64,000 nucleotides of DNA. Source: DASQPA01 sp963757335 (GTDB taxonomy: Bacteria > Acidobacteriota > Thermoanaerobaculia > Multivoradales > UBA5704). The first letter of the stretch is position 1; the number at the start of each line of letters is the position of its first letter. Below the pieces are notes generated by a model. That model ran no database searches, was not told where the DNA came from, and saw only the letters and a list, made by a program, of their open reading frames with translations. Location of the stretch: assembly GCA_963757335.1 (NCBI GenBank), contig CAVWRJ010000021.1, positions 124,001 through 188,000 on the forward strand, written 5' to 3'. Shown here in pieces: positions 25,201 to 36,090 of the stretch. The position numbers and the translations under genes were made by a program.

Positions 25201-25336
25201 GCTCCCCGAAGTAGAGATGCGGGGCGGCGTTCCATCGCCGTCCCGGTTTCGCCGACGTGTCGCCCGGCGTGTCGGGGTCGAGGTCCGGACCTAGCAACTG
25301 CGACGTTTCGGGCCTGTCGCGTCGCAGACCTGCGGG

Positions 25337-25465
25337 TCAGCGCAGAGGTCCGATGCCGTGGGCCGCGAGCCCGATCGCGGCACCCAGGGCGCCGAGCAGC
25401 GGCTCGGGCGCCTTCTTCCACAGGAAGAGGATCAAGAGGCTGAGCGCGGCGATCGCCAGCCCATC
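25337..25465 (-). pseudogene. Possible 3' remnant of a chromate-transporter-like membrane protein
   Basis: A minus-strand frame ending at TGA 25337 reads as one long hydrophobic helix followed by FLWKKAPEPLLGALGAAIG and a short tail. This is the kind of ending seen in ChrA-type transporters. No start codon or upstream transporter domains remain, so this would be a degraded relic. The match is weak and based on about 40 residues. Confidence 0.25.
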
Positions 25466-25706
25466 GTCGTATGGGCTTCGAAGCCGGATTTATCCGGCGT
25501 AGCTCGTAGCCGGCCGAGAGGACGCCTCGCCCCGCCTTCCACCCTCTTCCTCTGCAGGCGGGAGAATCCGGGCACGCTAGTGATTCGGGGCTCGCCTTCA
25601 TCCCACCTTCCGGTGCAGGCGCGCCGTCACCGCATGCGCCCATCTCCATCCCTCGATCTCTCGGGCCCCTGTCTTGCACGTCGTTCAGACCGCTGCTAGG
25701 ATGCCG

Positions 25707-25724
25707 CTTGTGACGACTTTCACA
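25707..25724. promoter_or_regulatory. CRP/FNR-family operator upstream of actA
   Basis: TTGTGACGACTTTCACAA contains TGTGA-N6-TCACA exactly, the consensus of CRP-family regulators, with one extra symmetric base on each side. Its centre is about 90 bp upstream of the actA ATG. A CRP or FNR-type protein (respiration or energy status) could therefore control the act/cox operon. The regulator is not in the window. The chance of a perfect 10-base match in so few bases is low, but binding is inferred. Confidence 0.6.
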
Positions 25725-25804
25725 AAGTCGGATCGGGCGACTTGAACCGGGGATGGGGCTAGGGATATGGTGCCCTCCGTAGGAGCCAGGGGGGAGGAGC
25801 GCGG

Positions 25805-26464
25805 ATGCCGCAGATCTTCCATCGCAGCACGAACACGATCGCCAAGGTGAGCATCTTCGGCGGGGTCTTCTTCCTGGCCTTCTTCGGCTGGGTGTATTCG
25901 GAGCTCCTGCGCTCGCACTATGTGACCGGGCAGGAGGTGGTCAAGCCGCAGCCGGTGCCGTTCAGCCACGAGCACCACGTGGCGCAGCTGGGGATCGACT
26001 GCCGGTACTGCCACACCTCGGTCGAGAAGTCGTCGTTCGCCGGCATGCCGCCCACCGCCACCTGCATGAACTGCCACAAGCAGATCTGGACCAACGCCGC
26101 CCTTCTGGAGCCGGTGCGGTCCTCCTACTCGACCAACACGCCGCTCCGCTGGTCGCGGGTCCACGACCTGCCCGACTTCGTCTACTTCAACCACAGCATC
26201 CATGTCGCCAAGGGAGTGGGCTGCGCCACCTGCCACGGGCGGGTCGACCGCATGCCGCTCCTGTACCAGAATGCGTCTCTCCAGATGGAGTGGTGCCTGG
26301 ACTGCCACCGGAACCCGGCGAAGTACATCCGGCCCAGGGAGCAGGTGTTCAACATGGCCTGGCAGCCGCCGGCCGACGACCCGGGCTTAGGTGCCCGGCT
26401 GGTCAAGAGCTACCACGTGCTGCCGCCGCGCAACCTGACGAGCTGCTCGACCTGCCACCGCTAG
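25805..26464 (+). CDS. actA: ActA, pentaheme cytochrome c subunit of alternative complex III
   Basis: 219 residues. An N-terminal membrane anchor (IFGGVFFLAFFGWVYSEL) is followed by five CxxCH heme sites: CRYCH (66-70), CMNCH (87-91), CATCH (140-144), CLDCH (164-168) and CSTCH (214-218). The number and order fit ActA of alternative complex III, which with ActB-F oxidises quinol and passes electrons to a cytochrome c or oxidase at the periplasmic face. GGGGAGGAG precedes ATG 25805. It is the first gene of a plus-strand operon running to 38826, with a CRP-type site about 80 bp upstream. Confidence 0.92.
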   Translation: MPQIFHRSTNTIAKVSIFGGVFFLAFFGWVYSELLRSHYVTGQEVVKPQPVPFSHEHHVAQLGIDCRYCHTSVEKSSFAGMPPTATCMNCHKQIWTNAALLEPVRSSYSTNTPLRWSRVHDLPDFVYFNHSIHVAKGVGCATCHGRVDRMPLLYQNASLQMEWCLDCHRNPAKYIRPREQVFNMAWQPPADDPGLGARLVKSYHVLPPRNLTSCSTCHR

Positions 26465-26483
26465 GGTGAAGGGGAAGGGACCT

Positions 26484-29400
26484 GTGAACGAGAGCGAGGA
26501 CCGCACGCCCATGGAGAGCGCCGACTCGATCGACCGGATGGGGCAGTCCGGGTCGCTCGACCTCGACGCTGTAAAGGAGAAGCTCCAGGGAGCCCAGGGG
26601 CCCGAGATGTGGCGGAGCCTGGACGAGCTCGCCGGCACCCCGGACTTTCAGGAGTGGCTGCACCGCGAGTTCCCCCGCCAGGCCTCGGAATGGGTCGAGC
26701 CCGCCGACGACGGGGTCTCCCGCCGTGCTTTCCTCCAGCTCGCCGGCGCCTCTCTGGGGCTCGCCGGCTTGACCGGCTGCACCAAGCAGCCGCTCGAACG
26801 GATCGTCCCCTACGTCCGCCAGCCCGAGGAGGTCGTGCCGGGCAAGCCGCTCTACTTCGCCAGCACCCACGTTCAGGGGGGCTACGGCTACGGGGTGCTC
26901 GCCGAGAGCCACACCGGCCGGCCGACGAAGATCGAGGGCAACCCCGATCACCCGGCGAGCCTGGGGGCGACCGACGTCTTCGCCCAGGCCTCGGTGCTCG
27001 ACCTCTACGACCCCAACCGCTCGCAGTCGATCGTCAACCTCGGCCGCATCCGCACCTGGGGGGCCTTCGTCAACGAAGCGTCGCCGCTCTTGAAGGCCCA
27101 GCAGGCGCTGGGCGGCCTGGGGGTGCGCATCTTGACCGGCACGGTCACCTCGCCGACCTTCGCCGACCAGATGCGGACGATCCTCGCCCAGTACCCGAAG
27201 GCGCGCTGGCACCGATGGGAGCCGGCGGCGGCGCACGACGAGTCCCTCGCCACGGTCGCCGCCCTGGGCGGGCCGCACGACCGGATCTACGACCTCACCC
27301 AGGCGAAGGTCGTCCTCTCGCTCGACTCCGACTTCCTCACCCAGGGGCCGGGGAGCCTCCGCTACTCGCGGGACTTCTCGCGCGCCCGCCAGGTAAGGGC
27401 CAAGCGGCCGACGATGAACCGGCTCTACGCCGTCGAGAGCATGCCGACCAACACCGGGACGCTCGCCGACCACCGCCTGCCCCTGCCGCCGGACGAGATC
27501 GCCGCCTTCGCCCTCGCCTTGGCCGCTGCTCTGGGAGTGGCCGCCGGTACCCCGGCGACTCCGCTCTCGCCGCGCGCCCAGCAGCTGGTCGCCGCGGTAG
27601 CGAAAGATCTCCAGGCCAACCCCGGCGCCTCGCTCGTCGTGGCCGACGGCTATGCCCCGCAGGCGGTGCAGGTCCTCGCCCTCGCCATCAACGAGAAGCT
27701 GGGGAACGTCGGGAAGACCGTGCGTTTCATCCGGCCGGTCGAGGCCGACCCGGTCGACCACCTGCGGTCGATCGAGGAGCTGGTGATCGATCTGAACGCC
27801 GGCAAGGTCGAGGCCCTCTTCGTCCTCGGCAGCAACCCGGTCTACACCGCCCCGGCCGACCTCGGGTTCGCCGACGCCTACCAGAAGGCGCGCTTCCGGG
27901 TCCATCACGGCCTCTACCAGGACGAGACGGCGCAGCTCTCGGAGTGGCACATCCCCGAAGCGCACGCCCTGGAGACCTGGGGCGACGCCCGCGCCTTCGA
28001 CGGCACTGCGTCGATCATCCAGCCGCTCATCGAGCCGCTCTACGAGAGCAAGAGCGTCCACGAGCTCCTCGGCCTCTTCGCCAACCAGATCGACGCCACC
28101 GCCTACGACGTCGTCCACGCCTACTGGCAGAAGAATCTGCCGGCTGCCGCCAAGACCGGAGGAGACCCCGAGGCGGCCTTCAGGAAGGCGCTCCACGACG
28201 GGGTGATCCCGGGGACCGCCGAGCCGGCGGCGACCGCGGCGGTCAACGCGGAGGCCGTGCAGCAGGCGGCGGCGACGATTTCGGGCGCCAAGACCGATCC
28301 GCAGGTGGTCACCCTCCTCTTCCGCCCCGACCCCACGGTGTGGGACGGCCGCTACTCCGGCAACCCCTGGCTCCAGGAGCTGCCGAAGCCGATGACCAAG
28401 CTGGTGTGGGACAACGCCCTCGTCCTCGGCCCCGCCCTCGCCCGGCAGTTGAAGCTCCAGATCGAGGACGTGGTCGAGGTCTCGGCGGGGGGCCGGAAGG
28501 TCAAGGCGGCGGTCTGGGTCCAGCCCGGCCACGCCGACCGCTGTGCCACCCTTCACCTGGGCTACGGCCGCTGGAGCGCCGGGCCGGTGGGCAACGAGCA
28601 CGGGGTCAACGCCTACGCTCTCCGCACGACCGCCGCCCTCTGGGCGGTCCCCGGGATCGGCCTCAAAGGCACCGGCGACACCTTCACCCTCGCCAGCACC
28701 CAGAACCACCACCTCCTGGAGAGCGGCACGGACGAGATCCCGACCGCCGATCGGGAAGCCGTGGCCCGCCGGCCGGTGCGCACCGGGACCCTCGGGGATT
28801 TCGTCAAGAACCCCAATCTCGTCCACGAGAAGCCCGGCGAGCCGAAAGAGGAGGGGACGGAGGACCTCACCCTCTACCCGCGCTACGAGTACAAGGGCTA
28901 CGCCTGGGGGATGGCGATCGATCTGAACGTCTGCACCGGCTGCAGCGCCTGCGTCGTCGCCTGCCAGTCGGAGAACAACATCCCGACGGTGGGCAAAGAG
29001 CAGGTCTTGAAGCAGCGCGCCATGCACTGGCTGCGGATCGACCGCTACTTCGAGGGCGACCTGGACGACCCCGCCGTCCATCACCAGCCGGTCCCCTGCA
29101 TGCAGTGCGAGAACGCCCCCTGCGAGCTGGTCTGCCCGGTGGCCGCCACCACCCATAGCGCCGAGGGTCTAAACGACATGGTCTACAACCGCTGCGTGGG
29201 GACCCGGTACTGTTCGAACAACTGCCCCTACAAGGTGCGGCGGTTCAACTTCCTGCGCTTCTCGAACCACGACGTGCCGGTCCTGAAGCTCCGCGAGAAC
29301 CCCGACGTCACCGTCCGCATGCGGGGCGTCATGGAGAAGTGCACCTACTGCGTGCAGCGGATCAACCGGGCGAAGATCGACACCGAGGTCGCCGGCCGGA

Positions 29401-29632
29401 CGGTGGTGCCGGGCGACATCCAGACCGCCTGCCAGCAGGCCTGTCCCACCGAGGCGATCGTCTTCGGCGACAACAACAACCCGGCCTGGGTGTCCACCCA
29501 GCGCAAAGCCGATCCCCTGAACTACGCGCTCTTGGAAGAGCTCAACACCCGGCCGCGGACAACCTATCTGGCGAAGCTCCGGAATCCGAACCCCGAATTG
29601 CCCGCAGGCAAGTTGGAAGGCAAGAGGATCTG

Positions 29633-29633
<1 letters not shown>
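26484..29633 (+). CDS. actB: ActB, molybdopterin-oxidoreductase-like iron-sulfur subunit of alternative complex III
   Basis: About 1049 residues. GTG 26484 is preferred (GGGGAAGGGA upstream) over GTG 26466. An internal Tat-like signal, SRRAFLQLAGASLGLAGLTGC, near residue 80 is followed by a molybdopterin-oxidoreductase-like region that in this family has lost the cofactor. From about residue 817 comes a ferredoxin-like iron-sulfur module: CTGCSACVVAC, CMQCENAPCELVCP, CSNNCPY and CTYCVQRI...CQQACP, giving four cluster-binding Cys groups. It is the fusion of the two Psr-like subunits typical of ActB and moves electrons from quinol to ActA. The stop overlaps the actC start (TGATG). Confidence 0.95.
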
Positions 29634-31035
<1,402 letters not shown>

Positions 31036-31039
<4 letters not shown>

Positions 31040-31587
31040 GCATTCAGCTGGAAGAGCGGCCCATCCTCTACGGGCTGATGGCGGAGTTCGATACCCCGGA
31101 CGACCTCATCCACGCGGTCGAGCGGGTGCGCGCCACCGGCTACCGCCAGGTCGAGGCCTACACCCCGTATCCCATCGAGGAGGTGTCGCACGCGCTCGGC
31201 ATCCACCACTCCTGGATGTCGCTCCTCGTTCTCATCGGCGGCATCCTCGGCGGCACCGGCGGCTACCTGCTCCAGTACTGGATCAACCTCTACGCCTACC
31301 CGATGAACATCGGCGGCCGGCCCATGCACAGCTGGCCGGCGTTCATCGTGCCGACCTTCGAGTGCACGATCTTGATGGCCGCCCTCTTCGCCGTCTTCGG
31401 CATGTTCGCCCTGAACGGCCTGCCGCAGCCCTACCACCCGGTCTTCAACGTGCCGCGCTTCGCCGAGGCGTCGCGCGCCCACTTCTTCCTGGTCATCAAG
31501 GCGGCCGACCCTCGGTTCGACCGCGCGGCGACCGAGAAGCTCCTGGCCGATCTCAATTCGAGCGAGGTGGCGGAAGTTGAAGTCTAG
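31036..31587 (+). CDS. actD: ActD, small membrane subunit of alternative complex III
   Basis: 183 residues of the DUF3341/ActD family. The N-terminus YGLMAEFDTPDDLIHAVERV is the family's cytoplasmic domain, followed by two hydrophobic segments (SLLVLIGGILGGTGGYLLQY and a second in AALFAVFGMFAL). A conserved Pro-rich HPVFNVPRF stretch follows. It stabilises the contact between membrane and peripheral subunits in known structures. ATGA overlap with actC, and the next gene starts inside its end. Confidence 0.92.
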
Positions 31588-32299
31588 AACCCCTTCATGG
31601 CTAGTGGCCTGCCTGGCGCTCGGCATCGCTCTCGGCCTTGCGCTCGGCCTGGCCGGCTGCCGGCAGAACATGCACAACCAGGCGAAGTACATCCCGCTCC
31701 GCGAGAGCGAGTTCTTCGCCGACGGGACCTCGGCGCGGCCGCTCCCCGCCCACACCGTGGCGCGCGGCTTCCTCCGCGCCGATACTGGCGGCACCGGCGT
31801 CTACACGGGACTCGCCCGGGACGGCAAGCCGGTCGCCGATTTCCCCTTCCCGGTCACCCGCGAGGTGCTCCTGCGTGGCGAGCAGCGCTACAACATCTTC
31901 TGCTCGCCCTGCCACGACCGGGCCGGCACCGGGCGCGGCATGGTGGTGCAGCGCGGCTACAAGCAGCCGCCGTCCTACCACATCGACCGCCTGCGGAACT
32001 CGCCGGTGGGCTATCTCTACAACGTCGTCACCGAGGGCTTCGGGGTGATGCCCTCCTACGCCAGCCAGATTCCGCCCGAGGACCGCTGGGCGATCGTCGC
32101 CTACGTTCGCGCCCTCCAGCTGTCGCAGAACGCCCGCCTGGCCGACCTCTCCCCCGAGGAGCGGGCGCGGCTCGACGCGGCTTTCAAGCTGCCGCCGGTT
32201 CGGCCCGAGGACGAGGGGCCGCGCGACGGGATCCAGGCTCCCGAGCCGCTCCGGGGGGAGACGGCGGGGCGGACGAAGGATGGGAGGGATCACCAGTGA
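31577..32299 (+). CDS. actE: ActE, monoheme cytochrome c lipoprotein of alternative complex III
   Basis: 240 residues. TTG 31577 starts inside the actD end. The signal (ACLALGIALGLALGLAGC) ends in a lipobox Cys, so it is lipid-anchored. The single heme site CSPCH is at about residue 109 in YNIFCSPCHDRAGTGRGMV, with a later Met-rich GFGVMPSYASQI region providing the probable distal ligand. ActE accepts electrons from ActA and passes them on to the oxidase. The start is unusual but is supported by the signal peptide and the gene overlap. Confidence 0.92.
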   Translation: MKSRTPSWLVACLALGIALGLALGLAGCRQNMHNQAKYIPLRESEFFADGTSARPLPAHTVARGFLRADTGGTGVYTGLARDGKPVADFPFPVTREVLLRGEQRYNIFCSPCHDRAGTGRGMVVQRGYKQPPSYHIDRLRNSPVGYLYNVVTEGFGVMPSYASQIPPEDRWAIVAYVRALQLSQNARLADLSPEERARLDAAFKLPPVRPEDEGPRDGIQAPEPLRGETAGRTKDGRDHQ

Positions 32300-33513
32300 C
32301 GACCCTCGACGTCGGACAGAAGCCCCTCCGCCTGCCGTTCGCGGCCGCCGACTGGGCCGTGCCGGGAGACCTGGACGGCCTGCAGCGAAAGGCCCTCCTC
32401 GCCGGGGCGATCGGCACCGTGGCTTCTCTCCTCGGCCTCTTCTTGAACGCGCCGGTCTTCTTTCGCGCCTATCTGGTCGCCTGGCTCCTCGTCGTCGGGG
32501 TGGCCGTGGGCTGCCTCGCGCTCTCCATGCTCCACCACCTGTCGCGGGGCGCCTGGGGCTTGATGGTGCGCCGGCCCATGGAGGCGGCGGCGCGGACGAT
32601 CCCGCTGGTCGCCCTGCTCTCCATCCCCATCCTCCTCGGCATGAAGCAGATCTTCGTCTGGGCGCGGCCGGAGGTGGTCGCCCACGACGTCATTCTCCAG
32701 GAGAAGCACTGGTACCTGAACGTGCCGTTCTTCATCCTCCGGCTGGTGATCTACTTCGTCGTCTGGGGGGGCTTCGGCTTCATTCTCGACCGCCTGTCGC
32801 GCCGGCAGGACGTGGCACCCGATCCCGGCCTCGCCCGCCGGATGCAGCTCATCGCCGCGCCGGGTCTCGCCATCTACTGCCTGCTCGCCACCTTCGCTTC
32901 GGTCGACTGGCTGATGTCGCTCCAGCCGCACTGGTTCTCGACCATCTACGGCATCTACTTCATCGGCGGGCAGAATCTGGCGGCCCTGGCGTTTCTCATC
33001 CTCATCGCCTTTTATCTGTCGCGCCGGGAGCCCATGGAGCGGGTGCTCGCCCCCCGGCACTTCCACGACTACGGCAAGCTCTTCCTCGCCTTCGTCATGC
33101 TCTGGGCCTACTTCTCGTTCTCCCAGTTCCTCATCATCTGGGCCGGCAACCTGCCGGAGGAGATCGTCTGGTACGTGCGGCGGATCGAGAACGGCTGGGG
33201 TTGGCTGGCCCTCGCCCTCGTCCTCTTCCACTTCGGGATGCCGTTTCTCCTCCTCCTCTCGCGCGGTTTGAAGCGGGTACCGAAGCGGCTCGGGAGCCTC
33301 GCCCTCCTGATGCTCTTCATGCGCTGGGTCGACCTCTACTGGCAGGCGGAGCCGGCCTTCCACAAGGGGGAGTTCTACTTCCACTGGCTCTTCCTCGCCA
33401 CCCTCCTGGGCCTGGGGGGGATCTGGCTCTACGCCTTCTGCGCCGAACTGAAGAAGCGGCCGCTCCTGCCGATCAACGATCCGTTCCTGGCGGAGGCCGT
33501 CGCCCATGAGTGA
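32296..33513 (+). CDS. actF: ActF, NrfD-like membrane subunit of alternative complex III
   Basis: 405 residues from GTG 32296, overlapping the actE stop (GTGA). About ten hydrophobic segments, beginning LLAGAIGTVASLLGLFLN, with a polar LSMLHHLSRGAWGLMVRRPM segment early on. It is the ActC paralogue and completes the membrane part of alternative complex III. The end overlaps the next gene (start 33506). Confidence 0.93.
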   Translation: MTTLDVGQKPLRLPFAAADWAVPGDLDGLQRKALLAGAIGTVASLLGLFLNAPVFFRAYLVAWLLVVGVAVGCLALSMLHHLSRGAWGLMVRRPMEAAARTIPLVALLSIPILLGMKQIFVWARPEVVAHDVILQEKHWYLNVPFFILRLVIYFVVWGGFGFILDRLSRRQDVAPDPGLARRMQLIAAPGLAIYCLLATFASVDWLMSLQPHWFSTIYGIYFIGGQNLAALAFLILIAFYLSRREPMERVLAPRHFHDYGKLFLAFVMLWAYFSFSQFLIIWAGNLPEEIVWYVRRIENGWGWLALALVLFHFGMPFLLLLSRGLKRVPKRLGSLALLMLFMRWVDLYWQAEPAFHKGEFYFHWLFLATLLGLGGIWLYAFCAELKKRPLLPINDPFLAEAVAHE

Positions 33514-34075
33514 GCACGGGAAGCACGAGCAGCCGGCGGACGTGCCGCGCCGGCCGGGGGAGGTCCACACGCCGGACGCGGTGCAGTACGACCGTGACTT
33601 GAACGTCCGCGGGGTGGTCATCTCGGCGGTCTCACTGGCGGTCGGCACCCTGGTCGTCCTCGCCCTCGTCTGGTGGCTGTTCACCGGTCTGCGCCGGCTG
33701 GAGAAGGCGGCCGATCCGCCGGCGCCGGCGCTCCGCGAGGTGCGCGAGCGCCACCTGCCGCCCGAGCCGCGCCTGCAGTCCGACGCCGACGGCGACATGC
33801 GGGGGCTCCGCGCCGCCGAGGACCAGATGATCGAGCGCCCCTCCTGGATCGACGAGAAGCAGGGGACCGTGCGCATCCCGGTCGACCTCGCGATCGACGT
33901 CCTCGTCCGCCGCGGGCTCCCAGTTGCGAACGGGAATCCCGGAGGGACGGGCGGTGCGGGGGCGCCGGGCGCCCTGGCGAAGCCCGCGCCGGCTGCACCG
34001 ACACCGACGACGACCGCCCCCGCACCGCCGACCCCGGTCGCCCCCGCGGCCAAATCGACCGGAGGCGCACGGTGA
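33506..34075 (+). CDS. Single-TM protein of unknown function between actF and SCO1
   Basis: 189 residues. A hydrophilic N-terminus of about 40 residues is followed by one strong membrane helix (VVISAVSLAVGTLVVLALVWWLF). The rest is charged periplasmic sequence ending in a Pro/Ala/Thr-rich tail. One conserved-looking segment, RPSWIDEKQGTVRIPVDLAID, looks like a short folded domain. It overlaps actF (8 bp) and the SCO1 gene (4 bp), so it is a stable part of the operon. No known ACIII subunit is recognised, so it may be an assembly factor or an additional subunit linking ACIII to the oxidase. Confidence 0.75.
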   Translation: MSEHGKHEQPADVPRRPGEVHTPDAVQYDRDLNVRGVVISAVSLAVGTLVVLALVWWLFTGLRRLEKAADPPAPALREVRERHLPPEPRLQSDADGDMRGLRAAEDQMIERPSWIDEKQGTVRIPVDLAIDVLVRRGLPVANGNPGGTGGAGAPGALAKPAPAAPTPTTTAPAPPTPVAPAAKSTGGAR

Positions 34076-34941
34076 AGCGGGCCCTCGTCCTTTCCGGGCT
34101 TCTCCTCGCCGCGGTCTCCGCGTTCACGGCCCTCCCGGTCTCGGCTCAGCCGGAGTTCCCGTCGCCCGTCCACGAGGCATCGGTGCCGGCGAAGCAGATG
34201 CCGACCCCGCTCAAGAACATCGGGTACGACCAGCGGCTGGGGGAGTCGCTCCCGCTCGCCGCCCCGGTGCGGGACGAGACCGGCCGCACGGTCCCCCTGG
34301 GCTCTTTCTTCGGAGCGCGGCCGGTGATCTTCGTCCTCGCCTACTTCCGCTGCCCGATGCTCTGTAACGTCGTCATGGACGACCTGGCGTCGAGCCTGAA
34401 GATCGTCCCCTTCACCCCCGGCAAGGACTACGACATCGTCGTCGTCTCCTTCGATCCAGCGGACACCCCGTCGCTCGCGGCGGCCAAGAAGGACGAGGTC
34501 GTCGCCCGCTACAACGACGGCAGGGGCAAGCGCGCGACCGCCCCGGCCTGGCACTTCTTGACCGCCCAGCCGGAGGCGATCGCCGCGATCACCCGCGCGG
34601 TCGGCTTCCGCTACTACTGGGACACCGAAACCCGGCAGTTCGCCCATGCCGCCGGCATCGTCCTTCTGACCCCCAAGGGGCGGATCTCGCGCTACATCTA
34701 CGGCGTCGAGTTTCCGGCTCGCGATATCCGGCTGGGGCTGGTCGAGGCGTCGGGCGAGCAGATCGGCTCGGTCGTCGACCAGGTGCTCCTCTTCTGCTTC
34801 CACTACAACCCGGTCATCGGCAAGTACAGCGCCGTGACCATGAACATCGTCCGCCTGGGCGGCGCCATCACCGTGATCGGCCTCCTGCTCATGGTGGTGC
34901 TCCTCCGTCGTCGGGAGAGCGATTTCTTGGGGAGAGCCTAG
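34072..34941 (+). CDS. SCO1/SenC-family copper chaperone (first copy)
   Basis: 289 residues. GTG 34072 overlaps the previous stop (GTGA). A signal peptide is followed by a thioredoxin-fold SCO1 domain with the copper-binding pair in RCPMLCNVVM (CxxxC) and a distal His in FAHAAGIVLLTPKG. The C-terminus carries a membrane segment (GGAITVIGLLLMVVLLRRR) that ordinary SCO1 lacks. SCO1 delivers copper to the CuA site of the oxidase subunit II, which is the next gene, a very consistent position. Confidence 0.9.
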   Translation: MKRALVLSGLLLAAVSAFTALPVSAQPEFPSPVHEASVPAKQMPTPLKNIGYDQRLGESLPLAAPVRDETGRTVPLGSFFGARPVIFVLAYFRCPMLCNVVMDDLASSLKIVPFTPGKDYDIVVVSFDPADTPSLAAAKKDEVVARYNDGRGKRATAPAWHFLTAQPEAIAAITRAVGFRYYWDTETRQFAHAAGIVLLTPKGRISRYIYGVEFPARDIRLGLVEASGEQIGSVVDQVLLFCFHYNPVIGKYSAVTMNIVRLGGAITVIGLLLMVVLLRRRESDFLGRA

Positions 34942-36090
34942 ATGCGGTCGGACCTCCCGCTGTTTCCCGAAGCGGCCTCGACCGGGGCTCACCAGGTCGA
35001 CGCCATCTTCTTCATCTGGGCCGTCGTCAGCGTCTTTTTCTCGCTGCTGATCGCCGGTCTGATCATCTACTTCATGACCCGCTACCGGCGGCGCCGGGAG
35101 GACGATGTCGGCACCGACAACACGGTGCCCATGGCGCTCGAGATCGTCTGGTCGGTCATTCCGCTCGGCATCTGCCTCCTCATGTTCGCCTGGGGGGCGA
35201 AGGTCTTCTTCTACATCTACCGGCCGCCGGCCGACGCCGTCGAGTACTTCGCGGTCAGCAAGCAGTGGATGTGGAAGTTCCAGCACCCCGAGGGCAACCG
35301 CGAGATCAACGAGCTGCACGTGCCGGTGGGGCAGGCGATCAAGATGACGATGACCTCCGAGGACGTCATCCACAGCTTCTACGTCCCCGCCTTCCGGATG
35401 AAGCAGGACGTGCTCCCCGGCCGCTACACGACGACCTGGTTCAAGGCCGACAAGCCGGGCACCTACCACCTCTTCTGCGCCGAGTACTGCGGCACCGAGC
35501 ACTCGCGGATGATCGGCCGGGTCGTCGTCCTGGAGCCCACCGCCTACGAGGCCTGGCTCTCGGGCTCGCAGCCCGGGCTGTCGACGGTCGCCTCGGGGGC
35601 GCAGCTCTTCCAGACCTTCGCCTGCGACACCTGCCACCGACCGGCGGCGGCGGGGATGGTACCGCGCGCGCCTCGTTTGGAAGGGCTCTTCGGACGCCAG
35701 GTGAAGCTCGCCGACGGCCGCACCCTCTTAGCCGACGAGAACTACATCCGCGAGTCGATCTTGAACCCCAACGCCAAAATCGTCGCCGGCTGGACCCCGA
35801 TCATGCCGACCTTCCAGGGTCAGGTCACCGAGGAGCAGCTCGTGCAGCTCCTCGCCTACGTCAAGTCGCTCTCCGGGGACTCCGGCGGGACGGCCGGGGG
35901 CGGCAATTCGACCGGCGGTCCGGCGACGACCCCGGACGCGGGCACGCCGCAGACCGGTGGGCAGGGCCGCAGCAGCCAGCCGGTCGGCGGCCAGGGCGGC
36001 GGCGTCGAACCCACTCCCTCTTCGCCTTCGAAGTCAGGCTCATCAGCACCAGGATCACCAGCATCAGGATCACCAGGACGGCCGAAATGA
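34942..36090 (+). CDS. coxB: Cytochrome c oxidase subunit II with C-terminal cytochrome c domain (caa3-type)
   Basis: 382 residues. Two membrane helices (FFIWAVVSVFFSLLIAGLI and VWSVIPLGICLLMFAWGA) precede a cupredoxin domain whose CuA ligands are visible in FCAEYCGTEHSRM (about residues 178-190). After it comes a cytochrome c domain: CDTCH at about 226-230 with a later MPTF Met ligand. A Gly/Thr/Ser-rich tail ends the protein. This fusion defines caa3-type oxidases, which take electrons from ActE or another c-type carrier. The stop overlaps the coxA start (ATGA). Confidence 0.95.
   Translation: MRSDLPLFPEAASTGAHQVDAIFFIWAVVSVFFSLLIAGLIIYFMTRYRRRREDDVGTDNTVPMALEIVWSVIPLGICLLMFAWGAKVFFYIYRPPADAVEYFAVSKQWMWKFQHPEGNREINELHVPVGQAIKMTMTSEDVIHSFYVPAFRMKQDVLPGRYTTTWFKADKPGTYHLFCAEYCGTEHSRMIGRVVVLEPTAYEAWLSGSQPGLSTVASGAQLFQTFACDTCHRPAAAGMVPRAPRLEGLFGRQVKLADGRTLLADENYIRESILNPNAKIVAGWTPIMPTFQGQVTEEQLVQLLAYVKSLSGDSGGTAGGGNSTGGPATTPDAGTPQTGGQGRSSQPVGGQGGGVEPTPSSPSKSGSSAPGSPASGSPGRPK

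Larger units (their letters stand above)
25201..25804. other. Intergenic region between RiPP-like gene and actA
   Basis: About 600 bases with no convincing intact gene. It holds a possible transporter remnant (25337-25465) and, near its right end, a CRP/FNR-type palindrome (25707-25724). The stretch is the probable leader and promoter region of the large act/cox operon. Confidence 0.5.

Noticed and set aside
26403..29156. Long minus-strand frame opposite actB
   Set aside because: Antisense shadow; the plus strand has the ActB iron-sulfur motifs and operon overlaps.
32290..35637. Minus-strand frame of over 1100 codons opposite actF to coxB
   Set aside because: Spans several well-identified plus-strand genes and has a composition of Glu/Asp/Gly/Arg typical of antisense frames.
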